Part shown: positions 34,792-43,611 of the stretch, piece after piece | Layout: the number at the start of each line of letters is the position of its first letter | How positions within the stretch are numbered: position 1 is the first letter of the stretch | Source of the DNA: Sulfitobacter litoralis | GTDB taxonomy: Bacteria > Pseudomonadota > Alphaproteobacteria > Rhodobacterales > Rhodobacteraceae | Reading direction: 5' to 3' | Assembly: GCF_900103185.1 (NCBI RefSeq) | Contig: NZ_FNJD01000020.1 | Location: forward strand, 1-64,000 | DNA length: 64,000 bases | Program-made: the position numbers and the translations under genes | The notes under the pieces: generated by a model | Databases searched by the model: none | What the model was told of the DNA's origin: nothing | The model's input: only the letters and a program-made list of their open reading frames with translations

Positions 34792-36447
34792 TCAAGCGAT
34801 CGTATCTGCCCGTCCGGCTTGGCGCCCAGAAAAGATGCAGCCCCCCAGAAACGTTCCTTCAAGCGCATTATAGCCGTGATACCCACCGCCACCGAAACCC
34901 GCGACCTCTCCGGCGGCAAACAGTCCGGGGATCGGCACCCCCGAGGCATCCAGCATCTGGCTGTCCAGATTGGTGTGCAACCCGCCCAGAGTTTTGCGCG
35001 TGATGATGTTCAGCTTTACCCCGATCAATGGCCCGTTTGCCGGGTCGAGTATCTTGTGCAGTTTGGCCGTGCGCTGGAGTTTGTCGCCGCGATAGTTCCG
35101 CGCCGCATGGATCGCCATGATCTGCGCATCTTTGCTAAAGTTGTTGTCGACCTGCATATCCCGCGCCTTGATCTCGGCCTCAATCTTATCGGGCGAAAGC
35201 AGATCATTGCCCTCCATACCGTTCATCTTGGCGATCAGTTCGGGCAACGTTTGCGCAACAACGAAATTCTCGCCGTGTTCTTTGAAGGCTTCGACGGCGG
35301 ATGTCGCGGCCTTGTTCAAAATGCGCTGCTGCACCACTTTGACCCAGCTTTTATCCGCGAAATCAGGGTTCTGCTCTGATCCCGAGAGGGCGAATTCTTT
35401 CTTCACGATCTTCTGCGTCGTGATGAACCACGAATAATCGAAGCCCGTGTCGAGGATCATCTTCAAAGACCCCAGACTGTCGAACCCCGGCAGCGATGGC
35501 GCGGGAAACCGGTTGCCCCTCGCGTCGAACCACATCGACGAGGGACCCGGCAGAATGCGGATACCGTGGTTGGGCCAGATCGGGTCCCAGTTTTTCACCC
35601 CTTCGGTATAGTGCCACATCCGGTCGTTGTTGATCAGCCTGCCGCCAGCGGCTTCGCTGATGGCAATCATGCGCCCGTCGACATGGGCGGGCACACCGGC
35701 GACCATCTCTTTGGGGGCAGGGCCAAGCCGGTCTATGGGCCAAGACTTGCGCACCAGATCGAAATCTCCGCCGATCCCACCAGAGGTCACCACCACCGAC
35801 GGTGCTCGCAGTTCGAAATCGCCCACGATATCGCGGTTGGTCTTGTGTCCGCGCGCAGCCGTATCCGCCGCTAGCACCTCGCCCGAGACGCCGACAGCTG
35901 CACCATTTTCCATGATGATATGTGAACAGCGGTGCCGGAACTTCAGAGTGATCCGCCCTGCCTGTTCATGTTCGCGCACGCGGCGTTCAAACGGTGCCTG
36001 TGTTCCGGGCCCAACGCCCCACGTCAGGTGAAAGCGCGGCACCGAATTACCGTGGCCAGAACCAAAGCCGCCGCCGCGTTCTGCCCACCCCACAACAGGA
36101 AACCACCGCATGCCCATATCGTGCAGCCAGCCGCGCATCGGACCCGCAGCAAAATCGACATAGGCTTCGGCCCATTTGCGCGGCCATGCATCTTCGGGCC
36201 GGTCAAATTGCGCCGACCCCATCCAGTCTTGCAGCGCCAGTTCGCGGCTGTCTTTAATGCCCATCCGGCGCTGTTCGGGACTGTCGATCAACATCAGCCC
36301 GCCAAGAGACCAGAATGCCTGCCCGCCCAGAAAGGCTTCGGGTTCCTGATCGATGACAATGACCTTTTTACCGCGATCTGCCAGCTCGGCTGCGGCGACC
36401 AGACCGGCCAACCCGCCGCCGACGATAATAACATCCGACGTGTTCAT
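34792..36447 (-). CDS. FAD-binding dehydrogenase (fumarate reductase/KstD-like)
   Basis: A 551-residue flavoprotein. The dinucleotide fold starts at residue 5 (DVIIVGGGLAGLVAAAELADRGKKVIVID). The C-terminal FAD contact is IPGLFAAGEVAGFGGGGYHGYNALEGTFLGGCIFSGRQAG. A long central domain resembles fumarate reductase or 3-oxosteroid dehydrogenase flavoproteins. TLGGLHTN is the expected substrate-site segment. It is cytoplasmic with no partner subunit adjacent. The substrate is unknown; members are often simply named FAD-binding dehydrogenase. It is divergent from an acyl-CoA synthetase gene. Confidence 0.9.
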   Translation of the reverse strand: MNTSDVIIVGGGLAGLVAAAELADRGKKVIVIDQEPEAFLGGQAFWSLGGLMLIDSPEQRRMGIKDSRELALQDWMGSAQFDRPEDAWPRKWAEAYVDFAAGPMRGWLHDMGMRWFPVVGWAERGGGFGSGHGNSVPRFHLTWGVGPGTQAPFERRVREHEQAGRITLKFRHRCSHIIMENGAAVGVSGEVLAADTAARGHKTNRDIVGDFELRAPSVVVTSGGIGGDFDLVRKSWPIDRLGPAPKEMVAGVPAHVDGRMIAISEAAGGRLINNDRMWHYTEGVKNWDPIWPNHGIRILPGPSSMWFDARGNRFPAPSLPGFDSLGSLKMILDTGFDYSWFITTQKIVKKEFALSGSEQNPDFADKSWVKVVQQRILNKAATSAVEAFKEHGENFVVAQTLPELIAKMNGMEGNDLLSPDKIEAEIKARDMQVDNNFSKDAQIMAIHAARNYRGDKLQRTAKLHKILDPANGPLIGVKLNIITRKTLGGLHTNLDSQMLDASGVPIPGLFAAGEVAGFGGGGYHGYNALEGTFLGGCIFSGRQAGRADTIA

Positions 36448-36773
36448 GCAAAGCCCCCCACAGGATTACCTAGACGGCGGTCCTTCATGTCAGCAGGCTC
36501 GATGCGACCCGCCAAACGACAGCCGCCAAACGGCACGAGGCCAAAGATCGGATTTCCCACGACGATCCCTCCCAAGACATCTTAGAAAATTACAGTTGCT
36601 TTCCGGTGTACCCGCCATGGGTCGATTCACCTATGAGAAAACGGTTCTGCCGTAACGTCGCAAGGCCACCCCCGATGGACGCTGCGTCAAACTAAGGTTA
36701 CCTTAACGTCAGGGAACAATACGACCTGCGCGCCCAAACGGCGCGTGGGCTTGGCACTATGGGAGAACAAATA
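36448..36773. promoter_or_regulatory. 326-base divergent gap with TTACCTTAACGT element
   Basis: No gene is seen. Near the acyl-CoA synthetase start, TAAGGTTACCTTA (36693-36705) is a perfect odd-centred palindrome, and TTACCTTAACGT (36698-36709) also resembles half of the MerR-type (LiuR-like) operators upstream of acyl-CoA genes in alphaproteobacteria. Neither reading is secure. Confidence 0.35.
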
Positions 36774-38309
36774 ATGTCAGATACGGTGATCGCAGATTTT
36801 GATCGTACACTTACCCGCGAAGTCTTTGACCGACGGGCCGCCCAAGGTGCTGCAGCGCTGACCGGCTTGGGGGCCGGGGCGGATGTGCCCGTCGCTGTCA
36901 TCATGCGCAATGATTTGACCCAGCTCGAGGTGATGCGCGCTGCTGCAATGGCGGGCACAGTGATCGTGGCGCAGAACTGGCACGCCGCCGACGACGAAGC
37001 AGGTGCCATCTGCGACGATAGCGGTGCGCGGTTCGTGATTATCCACCGTGATCTGATCGACGCCCTGCGCCCCGCCCTTGAAGGGCGCACTGTGATCGCG
37101 ATCACCCCCGACGCTGCCCTCCGCGAAGCTTACGGCATTGACGACGTCGCGGCACAAACCGACCCCGAGACACCAGAATGGTCGACACTTGTTGATGCCG
37201 CCAGCCCGATCACCCCCCGCGAGATGATGCGCCCGCTGATGCGCTATACCTCGGGCTCTACTGGCAAACCGAAAGGCGTACGGCGCCTTGGGGGCGGACC
37301 CAAGCGCGACTTCGAAGACGTGCTGTCGCGCGTTGGCACCGAGATGTTGCAGCTTAAACCCGGTTCGCGCTTTTTCACTGCCGCCCCGATTTACCATTCG
37401 GCGCCGTCAACGCTCACGTCTGCCGCCTTGGTGGCCCCCGGCGTGTCGACCTTTGTCGCGCCAAAGTTCGACCCCGAAAGCTTCCTGGCCACTATCGAAG
37501 CGCAGCGGATCACCCATATCTATCTGGTACCCACCATGATGAGCCGGATGTTGAAACTGCCCCACGAGGTCAAAGCGCGGTACGACCTATCCTCGGTTGA
37601 ATTCTGCGTCTCGACCGGATCGCCGTGGCCCCATGACCTGAAGGTCGCGATGATCGACTGGTGGGGGCCGGTGTTCTGGGAAAGCTACGGCGCGACAGAG
37701 ATCGGGTTCATGACGATGGTGTCGTCGGCTGACGCGCTGGCGCGACCCGGCACCGCAGGGCGTATGCAAATGGGCGGGACGCTGTTGATCCTTGATCCCG
37801 ACGGAAACGAACTGCCCGCCGGTCAGGTCGGCGAGATTTACGCCCGCATGGATGCCTTCGGCGGGTTCGATTACTCCAATGACCCCGAAAGCCGCGCCTC
37901 GGCTGAAAAGCACGGGCATTTCTCTGTCGGGGATCTGGGGTCGGTGGACGAGGACGGGTTCCTGTTCATCACGGATCGCAAGAAAGACATGATCATCTCG
38001 GGCGGGGCCAATATCTTTCCCGCCGAGATCGAAGCGGTGCTGATGCGCGCGCCCTTCATCCGCGATGTTGCCGTCTTTGGTGCCCCCGACCCCGAGTTTG
38101 GCGAACAGATCGTCGCGGCGGTTGAATTGGCCGAGGGCCACAGCGCCGACAAGCAAAAGGTGCTGGATTTCCTCGACGGCAAGCTCGCCCGTTTCAAAGC
38201 GCCACGGATTGTCGATTTCCACGATGCCCTGCCCCGCGAAGACAGCGGCAAGATCTTTAAACCCCGTCTGCGCGCCCCCTATTGGGATGGGGCGGGTCGC
38301 GCGATCTAA
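36774..38309 (+). CDS. AMP-binding acyl-CoA synthetase
   Basis: A 511-residue adenylate-forming enzyme that activates a carboxylic acid with ATP and CoA. Motifs: YTSGSTGKPKGVRR (P-loop, about 157-170), FWESYGATEIG (about 301-311), GDLGSVDEDGFLFITDRKKDMIISGGANIFPAEIE (hinge and motif A8, about 379-413), and the C-terminal catalytic Lys in DSGKIFKPRLR. The start at 36774 follows GGGAGA by 7 bases; a codon 15 bases upstream is less likely. The chain-length preference is unknown. An enoyl-CoA hydratase gene 3 kb on would fit a short acyl-CoA pathway. Confidence 0.93.
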   Translation: MSDTVIADFDRTLTREVFDRRAAQGAAALTGLGAGADVPVAVIMRNDLTQLEVMRAAAMAGTVIVAQNWHAADDEAGAICDDSGARFVIIHRDLIDALRPALEGRTVIAITPDAALREAYGIDDVAAQTDPETPEWSTLVDAASPITPREMMRPLMRYTSGSTGKPKGVRRLGGGPKRDFEDVLSRVGTEMLQLKPGSRFFTAAPIYHSAPSTLTSAALVAPGVSTFVAPKFDPESFLATIEAQRITHIYLVPTMMSRMLKLPHEVKARYDLSSVEFCVSTGSPWPHDLKVAMIDWWGPVFWESYGATEIGFMTMVSSADALARPGTAGRMQMGGTLLILDPDGNELPAGQVGEIYARMDAFGGFDYSNDPESRASAEKHGHFSVGDLGSVDEDGFLFITDRKKDMIISGGANIFPAEIEAVLMRAPFIRDVAVFGAPDPEFGEQIVAAVELAEGHSADKQKVLDFLDGKLARFKAPRIVDFHDALPREDSGKIFKPRLRAPYWDGAGRAI

Positions 38310-38340
38310 TTCGGCGCGATCATCGATCCACCTCGAGGGG

Positions 38341-38359
38341 CCGGCGCTAAATGCGCCGG
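38341..38359 (+). terminator. Hairpin CCGGCGC-N5-GCGCCGG
   Basis: Perfect 7-base arms, 31 bases after the acyl-CoA synthetase stop and before the nitroreductase gene. There is only a weak T tract (TCTCCTT). Confidence 0.5.
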
Positions 38360-38443
38360 TCTCCTTGCGTTAGGGGGCAGGGATTCTTACATCGCGCCGG
38401 TACACACGCCACCCCCGAGGGGGCCAATAACAGGAAGACAACA

Positions 38444-39082
38444 ATGACCATCACCCTTCTAGAGCAGCTGAACTGGCGCTATGCGACCAAAAAGATGGAC
38501 CCCTCCAAGAAGGTCCCTCAGGAAAAAGTCGACACGATCATCGAAGCGATCCGCATGACCCCCACCTCAAGCGGTACCCAGCCCTTTGAATTGCTGGTCG
38601 TGACCAACCCCGACAAGCTGGCGCAAATCCAGACAGCCGCGGGCGATCAGGCCCAGATCACCGAAGGCTCGCATCTACTGGTATTTGCAGCGTGGGATAC
38701 CTACACCGCAGACCGCATCGACGCCGTGACCAACCTGAACGTCGAAGCCCGTGGCGACCTGCCCATGCTGAACGCGTATTATGAGAACCTGAAAAACAAC
38801 TACCTCCCCCGCGACACTGAAACCAACTTTGCCCACGCCGCACGTCAGGCCTATATCGCGCTTGGCGTGGCGCTTGTCGCCGCGGCCGAACAAGAGGTCG
38901 ACAGCACCCCGATGGAAGGCTTCGACCCCGCCAAAGTAGACGAGATTTTGGGTCTGACAGAACGCGGCCTACGGTCAGTGATCCTGCTGCCATTGGGCTA
39001 CCGCGATGCCGGATCCGACTGGCTGGCCCCGATGAAAAAGGTACGTAAGTCTGCCGATACATTGGTGACACATATCAACTAA
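38444..39082 (+). CDS. NAD(P)H-dependent nitroreductase-family oxidoreductase
   Basis: A 212-residue FMN-dependent oxidoreductase of the NfsB-like group. It has NWRYATKKMDPSKKVPQEKVDTIIEAIRMTPTSSGTQPFELLVV near the N-terminus (FMN-binding Arg/Lys and Ser residues) and LRSVILLPLGYRDAGSDWLAPMKKVR near the C-terminus. It reduces nitroaromatics, quinones or flavins with NAD(P)H. The start at 38444 is preferred over an upstream frame that runs into the preceding hairpin. A strong hairpin follows. Confidence 0.9.
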   Translation: MTITLLEQLNWRYATKKMDPSKKVPQEKVDTIIEAIRMTPTSSGTQPFELLVVTNPDKLAQIQTAAGDQAQITEGSHLLVFAAWDTYTADRIDAVTNLNVEARGDLPMLNAYYENLKNNYLPRDTETNFAHAARQAYIALGVALVAAAEQEVDSTPMEGFDPAKVDEILGLTERGLRSVILLPLGYRDAGSDWLAPMKKVRKSADTLVTHIN

Positions 39083-39091
39083 TGCGATGAT

Positions 39092-39113
39092 GAAGGGGGC
39101 AAAGGCCCCCTTC
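39092..39113. terminator. Hairpin between nitroreductase and CDF carrier genes
   Basis: GAAGGGGGC-N4-GCCCCCTTC, perfect 9-base arms between convergent genes. It probably acts in both directions. Confidence 0.65.
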
Positions 39114-39154
39114 GTTCACCTCTCCCGCGCCTCGTGCCGATTGTCCACGGGTCT

Positions 39155-40069
39155 TTAAAGTGGCTTTTTTCCGGAGGCCACACTCAGGGTCACCACCCGC
39201 CATGCATCCTCCTCGCCCACAAGCTCTTTGGCGCGTTCGGGATTGGGCAAAAGACTTTCATCGTCGCCGATGACCACGTGCAGATATCGTCCGGCCTCGC
39301 GCAGCTTGACCATCGGGGCGCCGTCCACCCCTTTTCTGACGCGGCGCGCCAAATCCTGCATCTCATCCGAGCCCAGTTTTCGCGGCGCACCGTCCAAAAG
39401 CTCTGCCACAGAGATACGCAGATTGCGCCCCCCGTCTTTCAGGACATCCAACCCGATCAAACCGGCGGCCACCGCATCGGCCCACCAGAACCCCATGGAA
39501 ATGCCGATGAGGCCCAAAATCCCCGCGACGCCGGTCTTCCAGTCTGCGGCATTCATATCCGCGTCGGCATGCAGCACCTTGTCCTGAATATCAGGCGCAA
39601 TCGCCAGCTTCTTGCGCCCCAAAATCACCGGCGGGACAATGGAATAGACCAACGCCGCGACCATCAGCCAACCCATCCAGACCTCTGTACCGAATAGCTC
39701 CATGCTGCCAATGGTCGGATGCTCTTGCCGGATCAGGGTCACCGCCGCGTCATACACCAGATACCCGCCCATCAACGTCAACGCCGCCGCAGATAGGGCA
39801 AAGGCCAGCGTACCAATACGGTGCAGCCCAAACGGATATTTGGCACTGGGGGGCATCCGCTCTAGCCGCGCCGCGACAAGAAACAGGATAGGCGGGAGCA
39901 ACGACAGTGTGTCCTCAATCCATGCCGCCTGCATCGCCTGACTGGATCCCATCACTAGAAACATCACAACGATAATCGTCATCAGCCAGAACAGCGTCCA
40001 CCATTCCAGCCGCCGCGCCTGTGCGATCTTGTCGGAAATTTCTGGCGGCAAAGGGGGGTAGCGGTTCAT
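39155..40069 (-). CDS. Cation diffusion facilitator (CDF) family transporter
   Basis: A 304-residue carrier with about six hydrophobic segments and a C-terminal cytoplasmic domain (from about 215). Metal-site candidates are Asp53 in WIEDTLSL of helix 2 and HADADMNAADWKT (about 166-178) in helix 5. AKYPFGLHRIG (75-85) is the CDF loop signature. It exports divalent metal by proton antiport; the metal is not predictable, since the usual HxxxD is altered to HADAD. Its start overlaps the stop of a lipoprotein gene (ATGA). Confidence 0.87.
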   Translation of the reverse strand: MNRYPPLPPEISDKIAQARRLEWWTLFWLMTIIVVMFLVMGSSQAMQAAWIEDTLSLLPPILFLVAARLERMPPSAKYPFGLHRIGTLAFALSAAALTLMGGYLVYDAAVTLIRQEHPTIGSMELFGTEVWMGWLMVAALVYSIVPPVILGRKKLAIAPDIQDKVLHADADMNAADWKTGVAGILGLIGISMGFWWADAVAAGLIGLDVLKDGGRNLRISVAELLDGAPRKLGSDEMQDLARRVRKGVDGAPMVKLREAGRYLHVVIGDDESLLPNPERAKELVGEEDAWRVVTLSVASGKKPL

Positions 40070-40503
40070 TGCTTGGCCTCCCGCGTCAAAGGACGCAACG
40101 CCATATTTGCCCGCATGAGAAACTGGTTTTCCCCGCGGCGCAGCAGCAACACCCGTTCTGGCCGATCGGCACCGATAGTGACGTAGCCGATGGGGTTCGT
40201 CGCCCCCGCGTGGTCGGTCAGAGGTGAATCCTCAGGAATGCCGCCCGCCAAGAGATGCAGATCGCCAATCTCCAGCGCATCAAGCATCCGGTGAGTATTC
40301 TCGCGGTGCCATTCGACTTTTGCGTTCAGCGCATCGGCGATCAGTGTCACGGCGGTCAGGTCAATCTGTGGCAGCGGGTCTTGTAATAGGCCCACCTTCA
40401 ACACGGCACCTTGCACGGTCTGGGTGGTATTTTCCGGGTCTTTCGGCAACTCGCAGGCAGCGAGACCAAAAAGAAGTGCAACGGCAAGCAGCTGGCGGAA
40501 CAT
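40066..40503 (-). CDS. Small lipoprotein resembling a lobe of a solute-binding protein
   Basis: A 145-residue lipoprotein: signal MFRQLLAVALLFGLAAC with the lipobox LAAC (Cys17). The mature part, VLKVGLLQDPLPQIDLTAVTLIADALNAKVEW then LHLLAGGIPEDSP, resembles lobe 1 of an SBP_bac_3-type binding protein, but the second lobe is missing, so it is either a shortened relative or a degenerate form. A TTG codon 6 bases upstream is less likely than the ATG with GAAGGG. It overlaps the CDF carrier by 4 bases, so the two are expressed together, perhaps for metal delivery. The function is not known. Confidence 0.7.
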   Translation of the reverse strand: MFRQLLAVALLFGLAACELPKDPENTTQTVQGAVLKVGLLQDPLPQIDLTAVTLIADALNAKVEWHRENTHRMLDALEIGDLHLLAGGIPEDSPLTDHAGATNPIGYVTIGADRPERVLLLRRGENQFLMRANMALRPLTREAKQ

Positions 40504-40602
40504 GATCAAAACCCTTCACTGCGATAACGGCACAGATCGCGATTTCGTTCCCGCCAGCCTGCACCGGCGGGAAACGAGGGCCTTGATACCTCCGCTCGCG
40601 GT

Positions 40603-41379
40603 TCAGCCGTTGAACCGCGGTGGTCGTTTTTCCAGGAATGCGGCCACGCCTTCCTTGAAGTCGGGCGTATTGCCCGCCTCTTTCTGCCATTTGCGTTCAT
40701 TCGCCAGCGCGGTGTCAAAGTCAGTGTCAGCCGCGCTCCATGCGGCTTTTCGGATCAGGGCAAGGCTGCGCACCGGCCCGTTGGCCAGCTTCGTCGCGAT
40801 CTCGAGCGCCTTGGCCTCTACCTCGTCATTCTCGACCAACCGCGTGACCAGCCCCCAGTCAAACGCTGTGGGTGCCGGAATCTTCTCGGCCAGCAGCATC
40901 ATTTCCATCGCGCGCACGCGGCCAACGGCACGGGTCAGCAGCCATGTGGCCCCCCCATCGGGGATCAACCCGATTCGTGCAAAGGCTTCGAGGAAATAGG
41001 CATCGCGACCAGCGACAATCACGTCGCACGCCAAGGCAAGCGACGCACCGATTCCCGCTACGGCCCCTTGCACCGCAGACACCACAGGCACGGGCAGATC
41101 ACGGATCGTGGTCATCAGCGGGTTATACGCATTTTCCAGTGCCGCGCCCGCATCCAGTTCCGTGCGGCTTTCGGGTTTACTTTGTTTCAGATTCGCGCCT
41201 GCGGAAAAGGCCCGTGACGACCCCGCAAGGACAATCGCCCGCGCCGTTTGCGCCTCAAGGAGCAGCAGGTCGCGTAGTTCTAGCGCCATGGTAGATGTCA
41301 GCGCGTTCATCGTCTCTAGATCATCCAGCCGCAACACCGTCACCGGTCCGTGGCGTTCTACCTTGATTTTATCCGTCAC
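40603..41379 (-). CDS. Enoyl-CoA hydratase/isomerase (PaaG-like)
   Basis: A 258-residue crotonase-fold enzyme. It has FSAGANLKQ (oxyanion region, 58-66), QGAVAGIGASLALACDVIVAG (about 104-124) and FARIGLIPDGGATWLL (133-148). The second catalytic position has Asp (PDGG) where typical hydratases have Glu; the same arrangement is seen in isomerases such as PaaG, so ring-epoxide or double-bond isomerisation is as likely as hydration. It stands alone, about 90 bases from its neighbours. Confidence 0.88.
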   Translation of the reverse strand: MTDKIKVERHGPVTVLRLDDLETMNALTSTMALELRDLLLLEAQTARAIVLAGSSRAFSAGANLKQSKPESRTELDAGAALENAYNPLMTTIRDLPVPVVSAVQGAVAGIGASLALACDVIVAGRDAYFLEAFARIGLIPDGGATWLLTRAVGRVRAMEMMLLAEKIPAPTAFDWGLVTRLVENDEVEAKALEIATKLANGPVRSLALIRKAAWSAADTDFDTALANERKWQKEAGNTPDFKEGVAAFLEKRPPRFNG

Positions 41380-41466
41380 CCTGCTCTCCTCCCATGCAAT
41401 CTACGGTTTAGATCGGGGGCATCCCACCACGGGAAGACGACGTGAACAAGCGCTAGATGGCGCCGG

Positions 41467-42345
41467 CTAGGCGTCGCAAAAGGTCGCGGCCACCCAATCG
41501 GGCAAGGTGACCCGCTGTTCGAATACGGTCGATTTCGCCCGCAGGACATTCTCTTTTGTGTCACGCACTGGGGCCGCGTTTATCGTCGCATAGGCGTGAT
41601 CGCGCGCCGCCTCCCAGCTTTGTGATGGGTAGCTTGCCAATCGTGCATAGAACCGTGCGGCGGTCTGATCTGCTTCTTTCCACGCTGCCCCCGGCAGACC
41701 CCGCCCCGGCATATTGCCCACATCCGTGCGATGCTGGTTTGCCGTCTCTAAAGCAGCGATATTCGCGTATTTCAGATGCATCAGATACACGCCGCGCGGC
41801 AGCTCGAAAGGCGTGGACTCGATGCGCCTTGGCCCGACCCATATCCCGTGCCGCCACAACCCCGTGCCCCGTTTGGTGGCCCATGCTTTGCTGTAATGGC
41901 CCGAAAACACAGCTGTGCGCCGGTGCCCCAAGGCCATCTGTCCCTTGGCCAACACATTGTCGTCCAGCGTTTCTGCTACATTCAATCCCAAGGCAAAGAC
42001 GGCCTTGCCGGAAACATTCTCTAATACTTCCGTTAGAGACGCATAGACCGCGGGATCAAAGCAGATCAGCTCGTCCGCGTCAGTGCGGATCACCCAATCG
42101 AAAGACACGGCCAGCCCATCTGCAAAACTGTTCAGCACCTGCCCGCGCCGTCGGTCGAACCCTTCTAGCGTCTCGCGGGGCACGGTAATGACCGTCGCGC
42201 GGGGACACAGGCGTGCGATTTCGGGGTCGGCCCCATGTGCGACAACATACAGGTTATCAAAGCCCACCAAGCGCCCGTAATGCAGGTACCACTGGGACAG
42301 CGCCCAGTAGTCTTTGTAAACCATTGTGATCGCGCAGATATTCAT
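41467..42345 (-). CDS. GT2-type glycosyltransferase (Glyco_tranf_2_4)
   Basis: A 292-residue cytoplasmic transferase. It opens MNICAITMVYKDYWALSQWYLHYGRLVGFDNLYVVAHG and has the metal-binding WVIRTDADELICFDP (about 83-97). RRTAVFSGHYSKAW and LMHLKYAN complete the family pattern. It is related to the domain of the large glycosyltransferase at 30.2 kb and probably acts on surface glycans. It is divergent from a LuxR-type regulator. Confidence 0.85.
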   Translation of the reverse strand: MNICAITMVYKDYWALSQWYLHYGRLVGFDNLYVVAHGADPEIARLCPRATVITVPRETLEGFDRRRGQVLNSFADGLAVSFDWVIRTDADELICFDPAVYASLTEVLENVSGKAVFALGLNVAETLDDNVLAKGQMALGHRRTAVFSGHYSKAWATKRGTGLWRHGIWVGPRRIESTPFELPRGVYLMHLKYANIAALETANQHRTDVGNMPGRGLPGAAWKEADQTAARFYARLASYPSQSWEAARDHAYATINAAPVRDTKENVLRAKSTVFEQRVTLPDWVAATFCDA

Positions 42346-42514
42346 GCCTCGTTTGTACGTCCTTCGCCGAAATCAACACAAGAGGTTTAACAAAGGTCGA
42401 GCGCCAGATCACAACCTGAGGGTCCATTCCGCCACAAACCTTCGCCCTACAGTGTTTACATGTTGCGTCTTGGCGACACCGTTGCCAATATGTCGGCGTT
42501 GTCGGGGGACGCAC

Positions 42515-43264
42515 ATGTCATTGGAAAAGCTGATCGATTTAACAGATGCGGCGCGCGCAGGCATGGATGACGCGGCCTTCTGGGCCTCGTGCATGACAGC
42601 ACTGTCGGATGTCGGCGTGACGGGCGTTGGGTATGGCATAATCCCCTACCGCAGCGACGCCACAGTGCGCGGGTTCACCAAAGCCGGATTCTTTCGCCAC
42701 ACCTATTCCTCCGATTGGTCCGCAGCCGTAGAGGCGAATGCGCTGGTTGATGATGACATATCGGTCGAACTGATTGCTAATGGCATGCCCGAAGTTCTTT
42801 GGAACGACGATAGCCTGCTAGAGCATGCCACCGAACCCCAGCAACTACAATCCGAGCTGGAGGGCGACCTTGGCATGAAATACGGGGCCTCGCTTTCGCT
42901 TAACCGCAATAACGCCGGACAAGCCATTTCAGGCATCGGCCTCTGGGTCGGGGACCCCACGTCGGACGGCGAATTCAGCCGGTACTGGGAGGAGCATCGC
43001 AGCACGTTTCGGCGGCTGTCTTTCGCCATGGACGAAGGGATTCGCCGCGATCACATGAGCCTGCTCGTCAACCTCACCCCCAGAGAGCATGATTGTCTAA
43101 GCTACCTTGCCATCGGCCTACGCCCCGCCGAAATCTGCTGGACCCTCAAGATCAGCGAAAAGACGTTCGAGAAACACATCAAAGGGGCCAAGGGCAAACT
43201 GCGCGCCAGCACCCGCGATCACGCGGTCGCCAAGTCGCTGGTTCTGGGGCTGATCAAGCCCTAG
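42515..43264 (+). CDS. LuxR-family regulator with autoinducer-binding-like domain
   Basis: A 249-residue protein. Residues 1-165 correspond to the N-terminal LuxR sensor domain in position, but the usual Trp/Tyr/Asp-Pro pattern is only partly kept (YSSDWSAAVEANALVDDDISV). Residues about 180-249 are a GerE HTH: LTPREHDCLSYLAIGLRPAEICWTLKISEKTFEKHIKGAKGKL. The start at 42515 has GGGGGA 6 bases before it; the longer frame upstream is rejected. It may respond to the product of the LuxI-like synthase 23 kb away or to another ligand as a solo regulator. Confidence 0.85.
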   Translation: MSLEKLIDLTDAARAGMDDAAFWASCMTALSDVGVTGVGYGIIPYRSDATVRGFTKAGFFRHTYSSDWSAAVEANALVDDDISVELIANGMPEVLWNDDSLLEHATEPQQLQSELEGDLGMKYGASLSLNRNNAGQAISGIGLWVGDPTSDGEFSRYWEEHRSTFRRLSFAMDEGIRRDHMSLLVNLTPREHDCLSYLAIGLRPAEICWTLKISEKTFEKHIKGAKGKLRASTRDHAVAKSLVLGLIKP

Positions 43265-43611
43265 ATGGGGGTTTTTCCCCGCTTGTTCCAATCTGACGGC
43301 AATGGCAGTTTAAGGCCATAGAACGGCATCACAACTTTTTAGAAGCGGGCTGGCGAGATCGGGCATATTCACGCTGCCTGACCTCATTCTAAACCAGCAT
43401 CGTTTTGCAAATAATTTTATTATTAAAGCGCGGGGTGGCAGCAATGCCGCCCCCATTTTTCCGCCATTGGACGACATATCCGATGCGGGGAAAGCTGCGC
43501 CGCGTGTCGCCGGATCACTGCCCCTTGTGAGGCCCCCGCACATACCTTATAATTAGAGTAAGATATTCAATCGACCGGGCTTCCCCGCCCCATGTATGGA
43601 CTTCTCTTGAT
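43265..43611. other. 347-base gap, AT-richer than its surroundings
   Basis: No gene is seen. It holds a small GGGG-N5-CCCC hairpin just after the luxR stop, an A/T stretch near 43410-43430, and the promoter listed at 43525-43553. Confidence 0.5.
43525..43553 (+). promoter_or_regulatory. Sigma-70-type promoter TTGTGA-N17-TATAAT
   Basis: A near-consensus -35 (43525-43530) and a perfect -10 TATAAT (43548-43553) are spaced by 17 bases, 58 bases before the start of the hypothetical gene at 43612. It is among the best promoter matches noticed in the window. Confidence 0.65.
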
